From Phytophthora sp. 'mugwort' (lineage: Eukaryota; Oomycota; Peronosporomycetes; Peronosporales; Peronosporaceae), in contig JAUCEF010000005.1 in the NCBI GenBank assembly GCA_033558025.1, forward strand, positions 4,588,001-4,652,000: a stretch of 64,000 nt of DNA, in the 5' to 3' direction. Every line of letters starts with the position of its first letter. Within the stretch, counting starts at the first letter, position 1. Below are positions 49,510 through 59,949 of the stretch, one piece after another. Made by a program: the position numbers and the translations under genes. The notes beneath the pieces are model-generated. The model searched no databases. It worked only from the letters and a program-made list of their open reading frames with translations, and was not told the DNA's origin.

Positions 49510-50560
49510 GAAAACTGCGCGCGGCCATCCAACAGACTGGTAAGCTGCGCATCTGAACGCTGACCGTGGTGTGTTCGTGCTGATGTTGCTGATGTTGCTG
49601 CTGTTGCGTGACTGCTATGTGTAGGAGGAGCAGTGGGTCATGAAGGAGCCGTGCGAGGCCGCAGCTTGCACGGGGCCGCTCTCGGGTAAGCCTGCGCATC
49701 TGAATGCTGGCTGTGGTGTGGCCGTGCTGATGTTGCTGCGGTAGCGTGACTGTTTTGCGTAGGAGGAGGAGCTGGCCATGAAGGCGCCATACGAGGCCAC
49801 GGCTTGCGCAGGGTCACTCTCTGTGGGGCTGCCATAGCAAATCGTTTTCTGCTTGAAAGAGCTACGACTATATTTGTAAATGCGCTTATAAATGTAGATG
49901 CTGATTGGTTTGGTTGTCCAACTAGCCGCCCCGCATAACACTTCATGTAGCAGCCATTTGGCGCAAAAGTTACTCCGGCAAGAAGGGCGATGTCTTGGGC
50001 TTGGTTTCTGTTTTACGCTTCAGTCGAGACAACAAATCGAGCACATGGAAGCAAGCACAGCTCGCTCAATACGAATAGTTTGACGTCGTCAAGGAAGAGA
50101 AACTGTTCAGATACACGATCGACGAATGGCAGAATGGTGGCTGCGCCGAAAGACCACACGTTCTTGCGTCGCCGTTCCTGAGCAATACTTTCTTGAGCAA
50201 TGGCTGCACGTTTGAATATCTGCTGATAAATTGGTAGCCCAGTCGACACAAGTCCGGCCGGATTTTGATGCCCACACAGCGGTGTGCGGGAGCCTGAAGT
50301 GCGACCTGCGCAACAATGTTGACAATCCCACAGCCAATATCAAGAAATATGTCGTACTTCAACAGGGTTAATGACCTCCAAAAATGCAGGCCACTGCCTG
50401 CGGGAGAAGCTCCTCAGCATTCTCGTGGATTATGCCAGCCTTCTGACGAACATCAGCCTTGGCTACCGAGACGAAAACGGACTGGAGAAGAAATGACGCT
50501 GCCTGAAAGTCCAACACGTTTGCACTTGGCAGTGTAGGTCCTGAGCGTTCAGGACAGATG
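49510..50560 (-). pseudogene. DOT1-like SAM-dependent methyltransferase inside piggyBac (broken)
   Basis: Minus strand. VAKADVRQKAGIIHENAEEL (about 50480-50420) then, after a shift, KYDIFLDIGCGIVNIVAQVA (about 50360-50300), the SAM-binding motif I of the DOT1 family (usually DxGxGxGN; the third Gly is Val here). HRCVGIKIRPDLCRLGYQF (about 50280-50225) is motif II, with Lys where an acidic residue normally binds the ribose. SSIVYLNSF-type and FLFLDDVKLFVLSELCLL pieces (about 50130-50040) continue it. A Pro/Ser/Thr-rich C-terminal region follows, made of two ~145-bp repeats (49540-49832). At least three frameshifts. DOT1 enzymes methylate histone H3 Lys79. No transposition role is known; here it looks like cargo. 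Confidence 0.7.
49540..49832 (-). repeat. two tandem ~145-bp units
   Basis: Units at about 49540-49684 and 49685-49832 share GCGCATCTGAAYGCTG, GTGCTGATGTTGCTG, GTAGGAGGAG and CATGAAGG blocks in order. They code the C-terminal Ser/Pro/Ala-rich part of the DOT1-like frame (AFRCAGLPESGPVQAAASHG type). Confidence 0.8.
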
Positions 50561-50619
50561 ACGCGGCATCTTGAACCGCCAAAGAAGCACGGAGGAAAAA
50601 AACGTGCTAAATCGACACC

Positions 50620-50838
50620 ATGAGCGCGCTAGAGGGTTCAAAGCCGCGTCTCCAGTTCATTGGTTGTCTTGTTAATACGATACCTGCGGAGCTCGCGCGC
50701 GATATCAGACCACACAACCCGACGGTTCTGCCGCGAAAACTTGTACGCGAACTGAACAAGCAGCTTTTCAGCTTCGAAAGCACTAGGAGATCGATGGTCT
50801 TTAAGTGCGTCCGTGGCTCATACGTTAGTGAAGTGTGA
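50620..50838 (+). CDS. short open frame in piggyBac, doubtful
   Basis: 72 codons, MSALEGSKPRLQFIGCLVNT..., ending at the edge of the hairpin at 50833. No similarity recognised. It may be a real small gene divergent from the DOT1-like gene or chance. Confidence 0.2.
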   Translation: MSALEGSKPRLQFIGCLVNTIPAELARDIRPHNPTVLPRKLVRELNKQLFSFESTRRSMVFKCVRGSYVSEV

Positions 50839-50938
50839 ACCTTGTATAGTTTAACCAAGAAGATTACACGGATTCAGATCCGTGTAATCGGATTCAGATC
50901 CGTGTAATCGTCTTGGTTAAACTATACAGGGTTCACAC
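50833..50938. repeat. long perfect-type hairpin
   Basis: Arms 50833-50873 and about 50898-50938, 41 bp each with only two mismatches (GTGTGAACC...ATTACACGGAT and its complement). The loop itself repeats GATTCAGATCCGTGTAATCG. TAGT occurs at both borders. Likely a small fold-back element or MITE inside piggyBac. Confidence 0.85.
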
Positions 50939-51489
50939 TAGTAGATGCTAAAATGGTTTCAGCACGTCCTATACATCACAAGTAAACATATGCATAGTTT
51001 GATCAAGTCATTTGCACGGCTCAGGCATGTGCAAGCTTGTTGAAGCTTGTTGTCGGCAATCAGCTTCTGTCGACATGTAGACGTCGTCTACCGCCAAGGC
51101 GACACCTTTATCAGCGCTCCGAGCTGATGCATTGATGTCAAGTACTGTTGTTCTGTAGACACGAATTAAAAGTCAGATCCTATTGAGAGATAAAGAGCCA
51201 CAAAGCTCTGTTTGGTCTACGACAAGAATCACTACTAGCCGCTGCCATCATAAAAGGTCAAGAACACAGTTCGTCGATTCAAAGTACCTTGACAAATGAA
51301 CAACGGACTATATAGTAAATCAATCTGCAGTACACCTCGATCTAAAGGACAACTTGCTCACGACTGATCTAGCTTCATTACTGGTTGCTTGTGATGATTG
51401 CCGTAAGCTATGCTTGGGCTTGTAAAGCTGAGACGTCTTCCGCAATCGCCCTTTGAAAGAGAATAATTGCTTCGGGAGATAAAATTTGT
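50939..51489. other. piggyBac spacer
   Basis: Between the hairpin and the transposase C-terminus. No gene or repeat recognised. Confidence 0.5.
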
Positions 51490-54400
51490 GGAAAATCACC
51501 GGCAAGTCCACGTAGCTTGAGGGCACATGTACGGTGCTGGCACTGAGTCAAAATAGCCTTTGCACAGGTATACCCCGTGAATAACGCAATAGTCCGTCAT
51601 TCCGGTTGAATACCGGTCTTCCCACATACAAACAAGGCACTGTCGTCGCTTGCGATTCTTGTCGCTGAAGAACTGCTTCGATGCAACAGGTGTACACGAC
51701 GTCTTAGGACTCTCAAACGGCGAGCTCACCATATACGCGGGGCGTATTGGAACCGGCGGCTGTGAGCCCATTTGGACAGAATCGGCATTCGAGTACAAAA
51801 TTTTAACTTCGCTTGGTGCATCAGCCCATTTGCCGGAGATAAGCTCAGTATCAGCTCCATAATAAAGCTGCGGTGAGGATCGCGATTATTTTCAGGTGCG
51901 TAAACCATTCTTCGAGTCAGATAAGCATTGCACCGAGCGACATCGACGAGAGTTATCGCTAATTTCTTGTGCCACTTTTGAAATGAATGCCCGTTTGCAA
52001 TTGAAAATCGCGCCCGAAGTCGATCCAGCCGATCGACCCCCTGCATATGTGCGTTGTAATTCTTCAAACACTTTGGCGCCTCAAATGATTGGTGCTCACG
52101 GGAGACTAGACGACGAACGGTGGTTGCTTCCGATCCATGAGCGTTAGATACAATACTGACAATACTTCCGTCACACCAAGATGCTGCTAGCATTTGGTGA
52201 TCCGAAGACACACCTTGACGGCACTCGCCTCTGGTGCTATTTTTTTCCAATAGAACATGTTTTATAAAGTGCTTGCTCGATTCACGAACTGTACCTCGTC
52301 CATACAAACCCTTAAGCTTCAGTGCCTGAAGAAGCTGCACCGACGTGTAGAAATTGTCGGTGTTGACAACCCTCTTCGCCGCATATATCGGTCGGACAGC
52401 CTCCAGCACCATCTGACGAATCGCTGCTCCATCGGACAGCTCACTTTCCGGCGTTTCAGGTTCTGATCTATCGGTCACATCTTGCAAGCGATCCTCCTAT
52501 ACACTTTCACAGTGAAGTCGATAGTTAACAGCAATCCAGTTTGTAGCTCAGCTCATCATGTGTAGCTTGAAGTGGTATTTACCACCTGGCTAGCGAGGAT
52601 TTTAGACAACAAGATGTCGACCAAAGCGAGATCGACAAGCAACGCTTGCTTCGTCAAGTGTCACATCACGACCTAGATTAATATATTGCATCCAGTCAGC
52701 GTTAAGACATTCAAAAGCGTGCGAATTCTGGCAGCAGGATTGCGCTGAATATTCTGGATAGACACCTCACTGCGAAAGGAAAATGCTTGCCGGAGAAGCT
52801 TTAATCTCCTCAGCGGCATGATTTTCTCCAGATCGAGACCCGAAACGCCAAATGTGTCCTCTTCTGCTTGTCGTCCCCCCCCCCCATAATTCGCATATTG
52901 TCCTTTCACTGTGATCTCCATATAAAAAGACGCCCCAAAATGTCATGATATCCCTCAGGCCAAATGGCTCGCCGAGAGGCAAATGGTTTACCTTAGCATA
53001 CGCGTTGGCCTGATGTAATACATGCTGCCAAAGATATAGTGGCAGATGCGCAAAGAAGCTGGCGGATGCTGAGTGCTCAAAGATGAATAGATACTCGTCA
53101 CGAATCCTGGTATCCGTCGATCCATCTGCGCGCTGAAATAAATTCTTTGGTTGACGCATGGACGTGATGGGGTCAAAACGCATGCTCTTGATAACTTCTA
53201 CCTCCGCCAAGCTTGTGGGAAGCCACTGCTTAGGATAATAGGGAACGGGTGCTTCCTGGAGGTCATCAATACCATCTTTAATTGACTGTGTATTACCATC
53301 AGCTTCACAAAGCGCTTGCCAGTATGGAGTGTTCGGACTTGCCATTAGACGGTTGTAGTTTGTGTGCCCTTTTTGAACCAAAATAAGCGAGATATCCTCC
53401 TGCTCAGATTGGAACTGCGAATCAATCCATCGAACTTGGAAAAGCAGGGGTGTTTGCTGGTTCGATGCCATATTGCTTTGCTGCTGTTTCTTCTTGCTCC
53501 GGTTTTTCCTTGGCTTCAAGGTGGCGCAGATCCGACCGACAATATACGCCGGACCGGCTCTCTTGTAAAGTTTAGCTTTCATCCAGATTTCGCGTGATGG
53601 AGAAAAAGCTACAAGCGTGTTGACGTAAAGAGACGACACAAATGCTCCAGAACTACGACACGCGCGAGGTACCGGGGAGTGTGGCGGCATTTCCTCGTAT
53701 GAATTAGGCATCTCAGCTATAACGAAACACATGCCGAAGGCAAAGCCACATTGTGAGATGCGCGTCCTGACCGGCAAAGTAGCTTTTACCCTTACCTTGT
53801 GTGCTGTTGGGTCTTCAGTGCCTGCTTCTGCGTCCGTATTCGAATGCTCTAAAATGCATGTCGCGACGTCACCTCAACAATTTGCGCTTCAGAATTCGGG
53901 GTAACCCTCCCGCCAGCATCGGCAGCCGATGATATTCATTCCCAACAATACCTACGCCTTCATACGGTATTCGCACCGTATCATATTCAGCCAAGCATAT
54001 TGAAGTTACGCTAAAATTCTTTGACCTCAAAAGAACAGCACCTACCATGATGACATGCACCGCTTGAAACCTCAGTGCTGATCCCAACGCTACGACACCT
54101 TACAAATTGTGCTCCCTCCCTCGTGTCAGCGGCATTTACCAGAGCAGCATTTTGTATCATACCTTCTTGCGGACTGTAGCGCCACTAGCACAATTGGCGA
54201 ATACGATGTTGTCGTGATCTGAAACCACTTCGTTGTGGTCAACTACAGTTTGTGCAGTCGTTAAAGCGGCTTGACAAGAGCTCTTCATTCCTTCAACACG
54301 AGCGATCGATGGAACTGACGACGAATCTTCGTTATTCTCGTCCTCGGCGCTGAGATTGATGTTCTCAGGTTGAGAACCTCCAGGAGTCCCCGATCCGTGC

Positions 54401-54850
54401 ATTTCAGAAACTGCAATAGGCAAATCCGCTTCCTGTGTGTACCGATGGAGTGTCATTTGCTAGGCTTTGCTCTATGCATGGTGGGTCAAGTTTCGAGTCT
54501 TACTAAATTGTTAGTAAGACTCGAAACTACTTCTTGACAAGTCGAAACCGTGATTTACCTTCGTGAGACTGAGCATCAATTTCCCGCAGGTAGAAGGACA
54601 GAAGCGCTTGTTCTCCAACAAAGAAATTAACACCTTCTTGACCTTTTAGGCTAGCGCCTGGACGAATATATCGATAAAAAGAGTCACTCGCGCTTCGGGG
54701 TGGTGCTTTGGGATACCAACCCTCGTCACGAAACTTTCTCCAGACCGCCTTAAAAAAACGTCGAGTTGTCGATCTTGGCCCCCTCCTTTCCTTGGCTAGT
54801 AACTTGTTCTCTCGGCCGAAACGTTCGAGTTCTTTTAGTCGACTCGGCAA
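51490..54850 (-). pseudogene. piggyBac transposase (DDD domain, C-terminal zinc domain)
   Basis: Minus strand from about 54850. N-terminus: FFKAVWRKFRDEGWYPKAPP and GQEGVNFFVGEQALLSFYL (about 54760-54590); acidic region (54456-54157). Dimer/DNA-binding part: ASFFAHLPLYLWQHVLHQAN (about 53060-53000), FGLRDIMTFWGVFLYGD. Catalytic domain: AARIRTLLNVL (about 52735-52700); TLDEASVACRSRFGRHL (about 52660-52610) with the first Asp; RVVNTDNFYTSVQLLQALK (about 52375-52320) with the second; YNAHMQGVDRLDRLRARFS (about 52060-52005) with the third. C-terminal Cys-rich zinc domain: RRQCLVCMWEDRY...YCVIHGVYLC (about 51640-51555). The three catalytic Asp are kept, but frameshifts (one near the C11 tract at 52875) and stops break it. 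Confidence 0.9.
54489..54528. repeat. perfect 18-bp hairpin in the piggyBac transposase
   Basis: AGTTTCGAGTCTTACTAA (54489-54506), loop ATTG, then its exact complement (54511-54528). It coincides with the stop codon that ends the N-terminal part of the transposase. Confidence 0.95.
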
Positions 54851-55582
54851 GGGCGGTGGCTAAGCTACGCTTGCTTCGAGGTGCCATAATACCAGAGCAA
54901 ATGTCCTGAGGAAAGAAGGAGTGTGGATGGCAATCTTGAGCGGTCGGTACTGAGAGCGCTAGGATTTCGTCACGTGAACATATATAAAGTTCCGAAGCAT
55001 GATATACTAATAGTTACAATCTTACCTGCCAAAAACGTTTTTTCATGTTTGCATTGTCTATCAGTTTGTACAATACATAGTTCAGGCTATGTACTTCAAG
55101 CATATACATTGTCCATATGATTTACACGGGTTGGATTTTTTTAGCAAAGGCGAACGTCTTAGTAGTTTGTGATGTAAAAAAAAACAGAAGCTGACGTGAA
55201 TGCGCTACTAAAAACTTATACTTCTGATTTTGGAGCAGACTAGTGACTAGTTGAACATCATGAGCTTAGAGATGTTATGGCGTGACGTACTAATGCGCGG
55301 TGACCCCTGTCCGTCAGAAGACTATAAAAACAACGATGTCCACTTCAATAGAAATGAAGATAACTGGCAGAAATTTTTAATGAACTCTAATATTTACTTG
55401 GAATAACTTGCATTCAATCAGAATTACCCTTAACATACTACCGTGTACATGTAGAAAGGGCATTTTTACCCGTTTCAAAAATCGACTTCTAAATATCGAA
55501 ATTGCTACTGTAATAATTTCACTGGGATGTAGTACTGTAGCTCGTCAAAAAGGGGCATTTTGCCCCCTTGTTCGCGAAAGGG
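54851..55582. other. piggyBac 5' non-coding region and right end
   Basis: Presumed promoter region of the transposase, ending in the right terminal repeat (55552-55582). No gene seen. Confidence 0.6.
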
Positions 55583-55688
55583 TTAACAGAGAATAATAAA
55601 TGAGACTTTGAGCCAAGAAACCGTATTTCAACATTTCAAGGTCTGAGTGCTGGATAATTGTCAAGAACAATCAATGAGTTTTTTCGGG

Positions 55689-57000
55689 GATCAAGTTCAA
55701 CGGGAAGTCGGACGACTTCCAACGAAGGAGCGACGCCGTGCTCGCACATCTGACAAGCCTGTCAAATCGCCGCCGCATTACTGAGATTCAAGTCGGACGG
55801 GCGCCCCCCCCCGTCTCGTATACGAAGATTTGCTAACTCGGCCCATCCAAGTCGCAGAGCCAGTCGCTGGTGATCAAGATGAGGAGCATAATCACCATGC
55901 GCTGGAGCAGGCATTCCTGGTTCAGCATGAGTCCTGTTTGAGGGATCTGTTCGATCAGACGCTGCCGCACGGCTATATGACGCAGCTGAGAACACCGCTT
56001 GCGTCGCAGCCGGTACCGACGTTCTGACAGCAGCTTGAGGCTGATTTCGGTCAGAACAATGCCATGGGCAAGGCCGACACGATCCAGAAATTTGAGGCTG
56101 CCTTGGATATGGATTTTGAAAGCGTGGTCGAACTTTTTCAGAGGCTCCGGTCGGTTCGGAACCGGCTCAATCGCTAAGGCCAAGAGACATTGGCGGCGCA
56201 TCTGATTCCCAGTCAGCTCATGATTGGCAAGGTACTGTCTCTGCTGCCAAGCCATCTGTGGGAACCAAGCGTCACGTTTCGCCCGAGGAATTCATCTTGG
56301 AAAGGGTGGAGCGCAAGATGAAGGCTATCTTCGGGAACAAGAACCGGGTGCAGATCCAGTAAAGACCGGCGGACAGCCAGCTCCGGTGCCGGTCAACTAT
56401 GCGGCCAAGGGAACGTACTGTGATAAGAAAGGGCCGTCCAAAAGATCGGGCAAGCGCAAGACTACGCCGCTGCCTATGGACAACGAGCGAATAATGAACG
56501 TCTACTTCTATTACAATGGCGTCACAACGACATGAATTGAATTGAGCCGCACTTCAAGCGAAATTGTTTCAAGAGAAAGGCAGATATGGCCAGCGGAGCC
56601 GGCCGCAAGTACATCTACAGCGAGCCACGCCCGCGGAATATTCGGGAGATAGACCACGTCAGGGTGCAGAAATGCAGCCTGCGAAAACTGACGGCCGCAA
56701 AGAAATTCCTGTGGATGCTGCGGCTTTGCAGCGTCTCCAGATTTCGGATGAGACGCCGCACATGGCGGACGATGATGTGCAAATGACGCCTGGCTCCAAC
56801 GACATGTCAAGCACGGCTGGAGGTTCAACTCCTGCCTCCCCGGCTGTGCCAGCTCTGCACTAGGCGAAAGCAACGACGAGATGGACGAATTCGACGCGCA
56901 CACGACGCCAGCCACCAACGGCACCGTTATATCTGCTGAGGAACTGGAGGAGAAGGCGCAAGCTTTCGAAGAAAAGATGGGTCAATAGTACCCATTACTG
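55689..57000 (+). pseudogene. copia element B: gag
   Basis: Plus strand. IKFNGKSDDFQRRSDAVLAH (about 55691-55750) is the gag start. After a C9 tract (55804-55812), MTQLRTPLASQPVPTF, QNNAMGKADTIQKFEAALDM and FESVVELFQRLRSVRNRLNR (about 55978-56175), then LIPSQLMIGKVLSLLPSHLW (about 56203-56262), fit the UBN2/gag layout. Lys/Arg-rich pieces follow. A clear CCHC knuckle was not found. Confidence 0.75.
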
Positions 57001-57039
57001 TTCCAGCCACTGATTGAGCTAACAGACAACTGCTGAGTT

Positions 57040-58640
57040 TTGGATACAGGATGCGGGTACGGACTCAGCTGACGCTCGTCGGTCTTCGTGGCCAAACAGC
57101 CCCACTCAGACTACGTATTTACATTTGGATAGGGCTCTAAACTGAGAAAGTCATTCGTTGGTACTGTTAAACTGCCTCCGATGGGTCCAACTAGGGTTAA
57201 ATTGAAACAATATTGCACTGGTACCACACGCTAAACCAAACATTTTGAGTAAATACCGGCTATCAGATTTATAGCCAGTAACAACGGCTTATATATTTTG
57301 TATTGTGGAAACACAAATTAGTGTTTGTTGCCAAGGCATTTAATGGGGTATACTATGTGCAAGCAGTACACTAAAGGAAAGACAACGCACATGCAATGCC
57401 ATCAAGGCACTGCCCCAAAAGCCACTGGATCTGCCAAATTTGAGTAAGATTGAGAGCTTCATGAAAGAATAGCACGTGCAGCTAGGTCATATGAACAAAG
57501 ACAAATTGATATACATGATGAGCAAACAGCTTTTGAAAGGCATACCATATGCAGAGAGCACAAATTTGCGAAAGATAAGCTTCGTTTGCTCAACATGTGC
57601 AGAGATGACATGGAGAGGATGTCTTACAAAAACTTAAAGGGTTCTCGAGACGAGTGTCCAATTATTACCATCCACATGGACACAAATGGACTAATGAAAA
57701 CAATGGATGTCTATGGGACTGTAGGAACGATAAGATACTTCTTAGTATAATTGACGACCAATCGTCGTGACGATGGACGTATGTCCTCCGGAATAAGGGA
57801 AGAGTCAATGACAAAGTTAACGCTGCTCTTAGAACTAGAGCGCGAAGGAAAGTTTAAAATTCGGCGCACCAGATCGAATGGTGGCACTGAATTGTAAACC
57901 AGGCATTCAAAACATTTTGCAAAGGCAAAGGGGTCCCCTTTCAACTATCTAACGCGTACTCTCCAGAAGAAAATAGAGCGGCAGAACGGGACGACCAGAC
58001 AAAAATTGAGCACTGCGCACTGAAAAATACAGGCATGGCCGACCGCTGGTGGCCAGAGGCGCTCATGTATGTGACATATCGGTAGAATAGGACTCCCATG
58101 AGCCGCCTACGAAATAAGACACCTTACGAGATGATACACGCAAAGTACCCGATGTTAGGGGATCTGCAAATTTGCGGAAGCGTGTGTTTTGCGCATGTTC
58201 CAGTGAAGGGTCGAAAGGGCAAGAAAACTATCCGCCGGTGCAATACAGTGCCGATTCTTGGGAGTTTCGGAAGAGTACAAAGGTTGTCGGCCATTAGACG
58301 TGTATAACAAATAGTTTATCCATTCGCGGCGTATGATTTTCGATATAACGCAGTATATGCTGAAATCGTGCTCCGTGCCTCGGTAAAGCTGCAACATCAA
58401 GTGATGCACTTGCGACACCTACTGAATCAGTCGGAGAGCCGAACTCCCGACAAAAGTCAGAACAAAGCGTGGGAGCATATAGAGAAGCGAGGATTAGTGG
58501 AATCGGTGGGAGCTGCCGCTAAACCGCCAAAACAACCACGTCGTGGGACAAAACGACCGGCTCGACTACATGTGTTTCCAGACACAATAAGGCCTTTCCG
58601 GAAGACACGGCCCAAAAATAATTCCGATTCCGCGGAATCT
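57040..58640 (+). pseudogene. copia element B: protease and integrase
   Basis: Protease: VLDTGCGYGLS (about 57041-57073), the DTG active site, and LRKSFVGTVKLPP (about 57143-57180). GAG-pre: HVQLGHMNKDKLIYMMSKQ (about 57476-57530) and FVCSTCAEMTWRG (about 57590-57630). Integrase: YSPEENRAAERDDQTKIEH (about 57960-58015), DRWWPEALMYVTY (about 58040-58080), TPMSRLRNKTPYEMIHAKYP (about 58091-58150), then LQICGSVCFAHVPVKGRKGK (about 58164-58225). Shifts and stops throughout. Confidence 0.82.
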
Positions 58641-59930
58641 AACAGAAGTGTTGCGCGGGCCATATAGCAAAAAGCGGCGACAAGCGCTAGATCTTGAGCT
58701 CAACTCGTTGATAGACAAGGGCACGTGGAAACTTGTACAGCTATCACCTGACATTACCATGTCATTGGGTACTCGTGGTAAGAACCATGCGAATAGTGTC
58801 GTAGAATGATTTAAGGCACGACTTATTGCACAAGGGAGCCACCAAGCGTTTGATGTCGACTGTGACGAAGTCTATGCACCTGTGGCTAGGTTCGACTTGT
58901 GCTAGCTATCGGCACCATATTGGACGGCCATATTCACCAAATGGATGTTCATACTGCTTTTTTGAACGGGTCAATGGATGGAGATGTTCGGATTTATATG
59001 AGACAGCCACCTGGATATCATGCTCCTGGCAAAGAAGGGCTTGTTTGTGAACTTTAGAAGAGTATCTAACCGCTCAAGCAAGCGCCCCGAATTTGGTACA
59101 AGGTATTTCACCAATTTCTGACTTAGCTAGGTTTTGTACGATGCAACAAGGCGTTCTGTATCTACGTACAAAACGTGGGAGATGAATGGGTCATCATTGT
59201 GGTATATGTCGATGACCTGACGATTATGCCGAAAAGCATGTGACTGATCAACAAAGCCAAAACGGACTTATCAATGTGATTTAAGGTGAAGGACTTAGGA
59301 GGTCATCCACTACATCCTAGAGATGGAACTCCGACGTAATAGAGCGGAGAAGACGGTGACTATTTCACAACATCAGTATATATTAGAACTGCTGAAGAAG
59401 TTCAATGTTTAGAATAGCTTAGTAGTAGCGGCACCTCAAGCCGCCGGTCTTGGGCTAGAACCTGAAACCAAGATGACTGTAGAGCAAATTGCAGCTCAGA
59501 GATTTGACTACCAAGGGTTGGTGGGATCGCTACAGTATCTAGTCCGGGGCACAACCGGATATTACGAATGTAGTGAGGGAATTCATGCTACAACAATACA
59601 CATTGGGAGGTAGACATGAGAGAAATAAAATACTTGAAAGGGACGTCAACGTCTTCGGATGAACAATCGAGCGACGTGACTTATGAAGTGTACACTGATG
59701 CGAGCTTCGCGTGCCAATCGAAAGAGCGTAAAATCGATCACAGGGTATGTGATTAAAATAGCAGGCTGCAACATATCGTAGTGTAGCAGCAAACATGGGT
59801 GCGTTTCCCTTTCCACCGCAGAAGCGGAACATATCGCGCTGAGTGAAGGTGCAAAAGAGAGCGACCAAGCCGTCAAGTAGAAGGTGTCTCACTTCGATGG
59901 GGATCGCAAGGGCGGGCTTGATTGCTCCAA
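58641..59930 (+). pseudogene. copia element B: reverse transcriptase and RNase H
   Basis: RT start: ALDLELNSLIDKGTWKLVQL (about 58684-58745), FKARLIAQGSHQAFDVDCDE (about 58811-58870). Catalytic VVYVDDLTIMPKS (about 59200-59240) retains YVDD. Then LEMELRRNRAEKTVTISQHQ (about 59317-59375). RNase H: TAEAEHIALSEGAKESDQA (about 59815-59875), with an upstream SITGYVIKIAG block. Several stops. The element ends abruptly near 59930, where gypsy gag begins; no 3' LTR seen. Confidence 0.82.
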
Positions 59931-59949
59931 CAACGCCTCCATGGTCCAC

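Larger units (their letters stand above)
49301..55582. mobile_element. piggyBac element, 6282 bp, with TTAA target duplication
   Basis: Terminal inverted repeats: CCCTTTCGCGAACACAGGGG on the left and CCCTTTCGCGAACAAGGGGG read inward from 55582, both followed by GCAAAATG. TTAA lies at 49297-49300 and 55583-55586. Palindromic GGGGCA...TGCCCC boxes repeat just inside both ends (about 49317, 49377, 55457, 55552). It holds a decayed transposase on the minus strand and, downstream of it in the same direction, a decayed DOT1-like methyltransferase gene. Confidence 0.93.

Noticed and set aside
55833..56255. 140-codon minus-strand open frame
   Set aside because: Antisense to the copia B gag, which has matching motifs in order.
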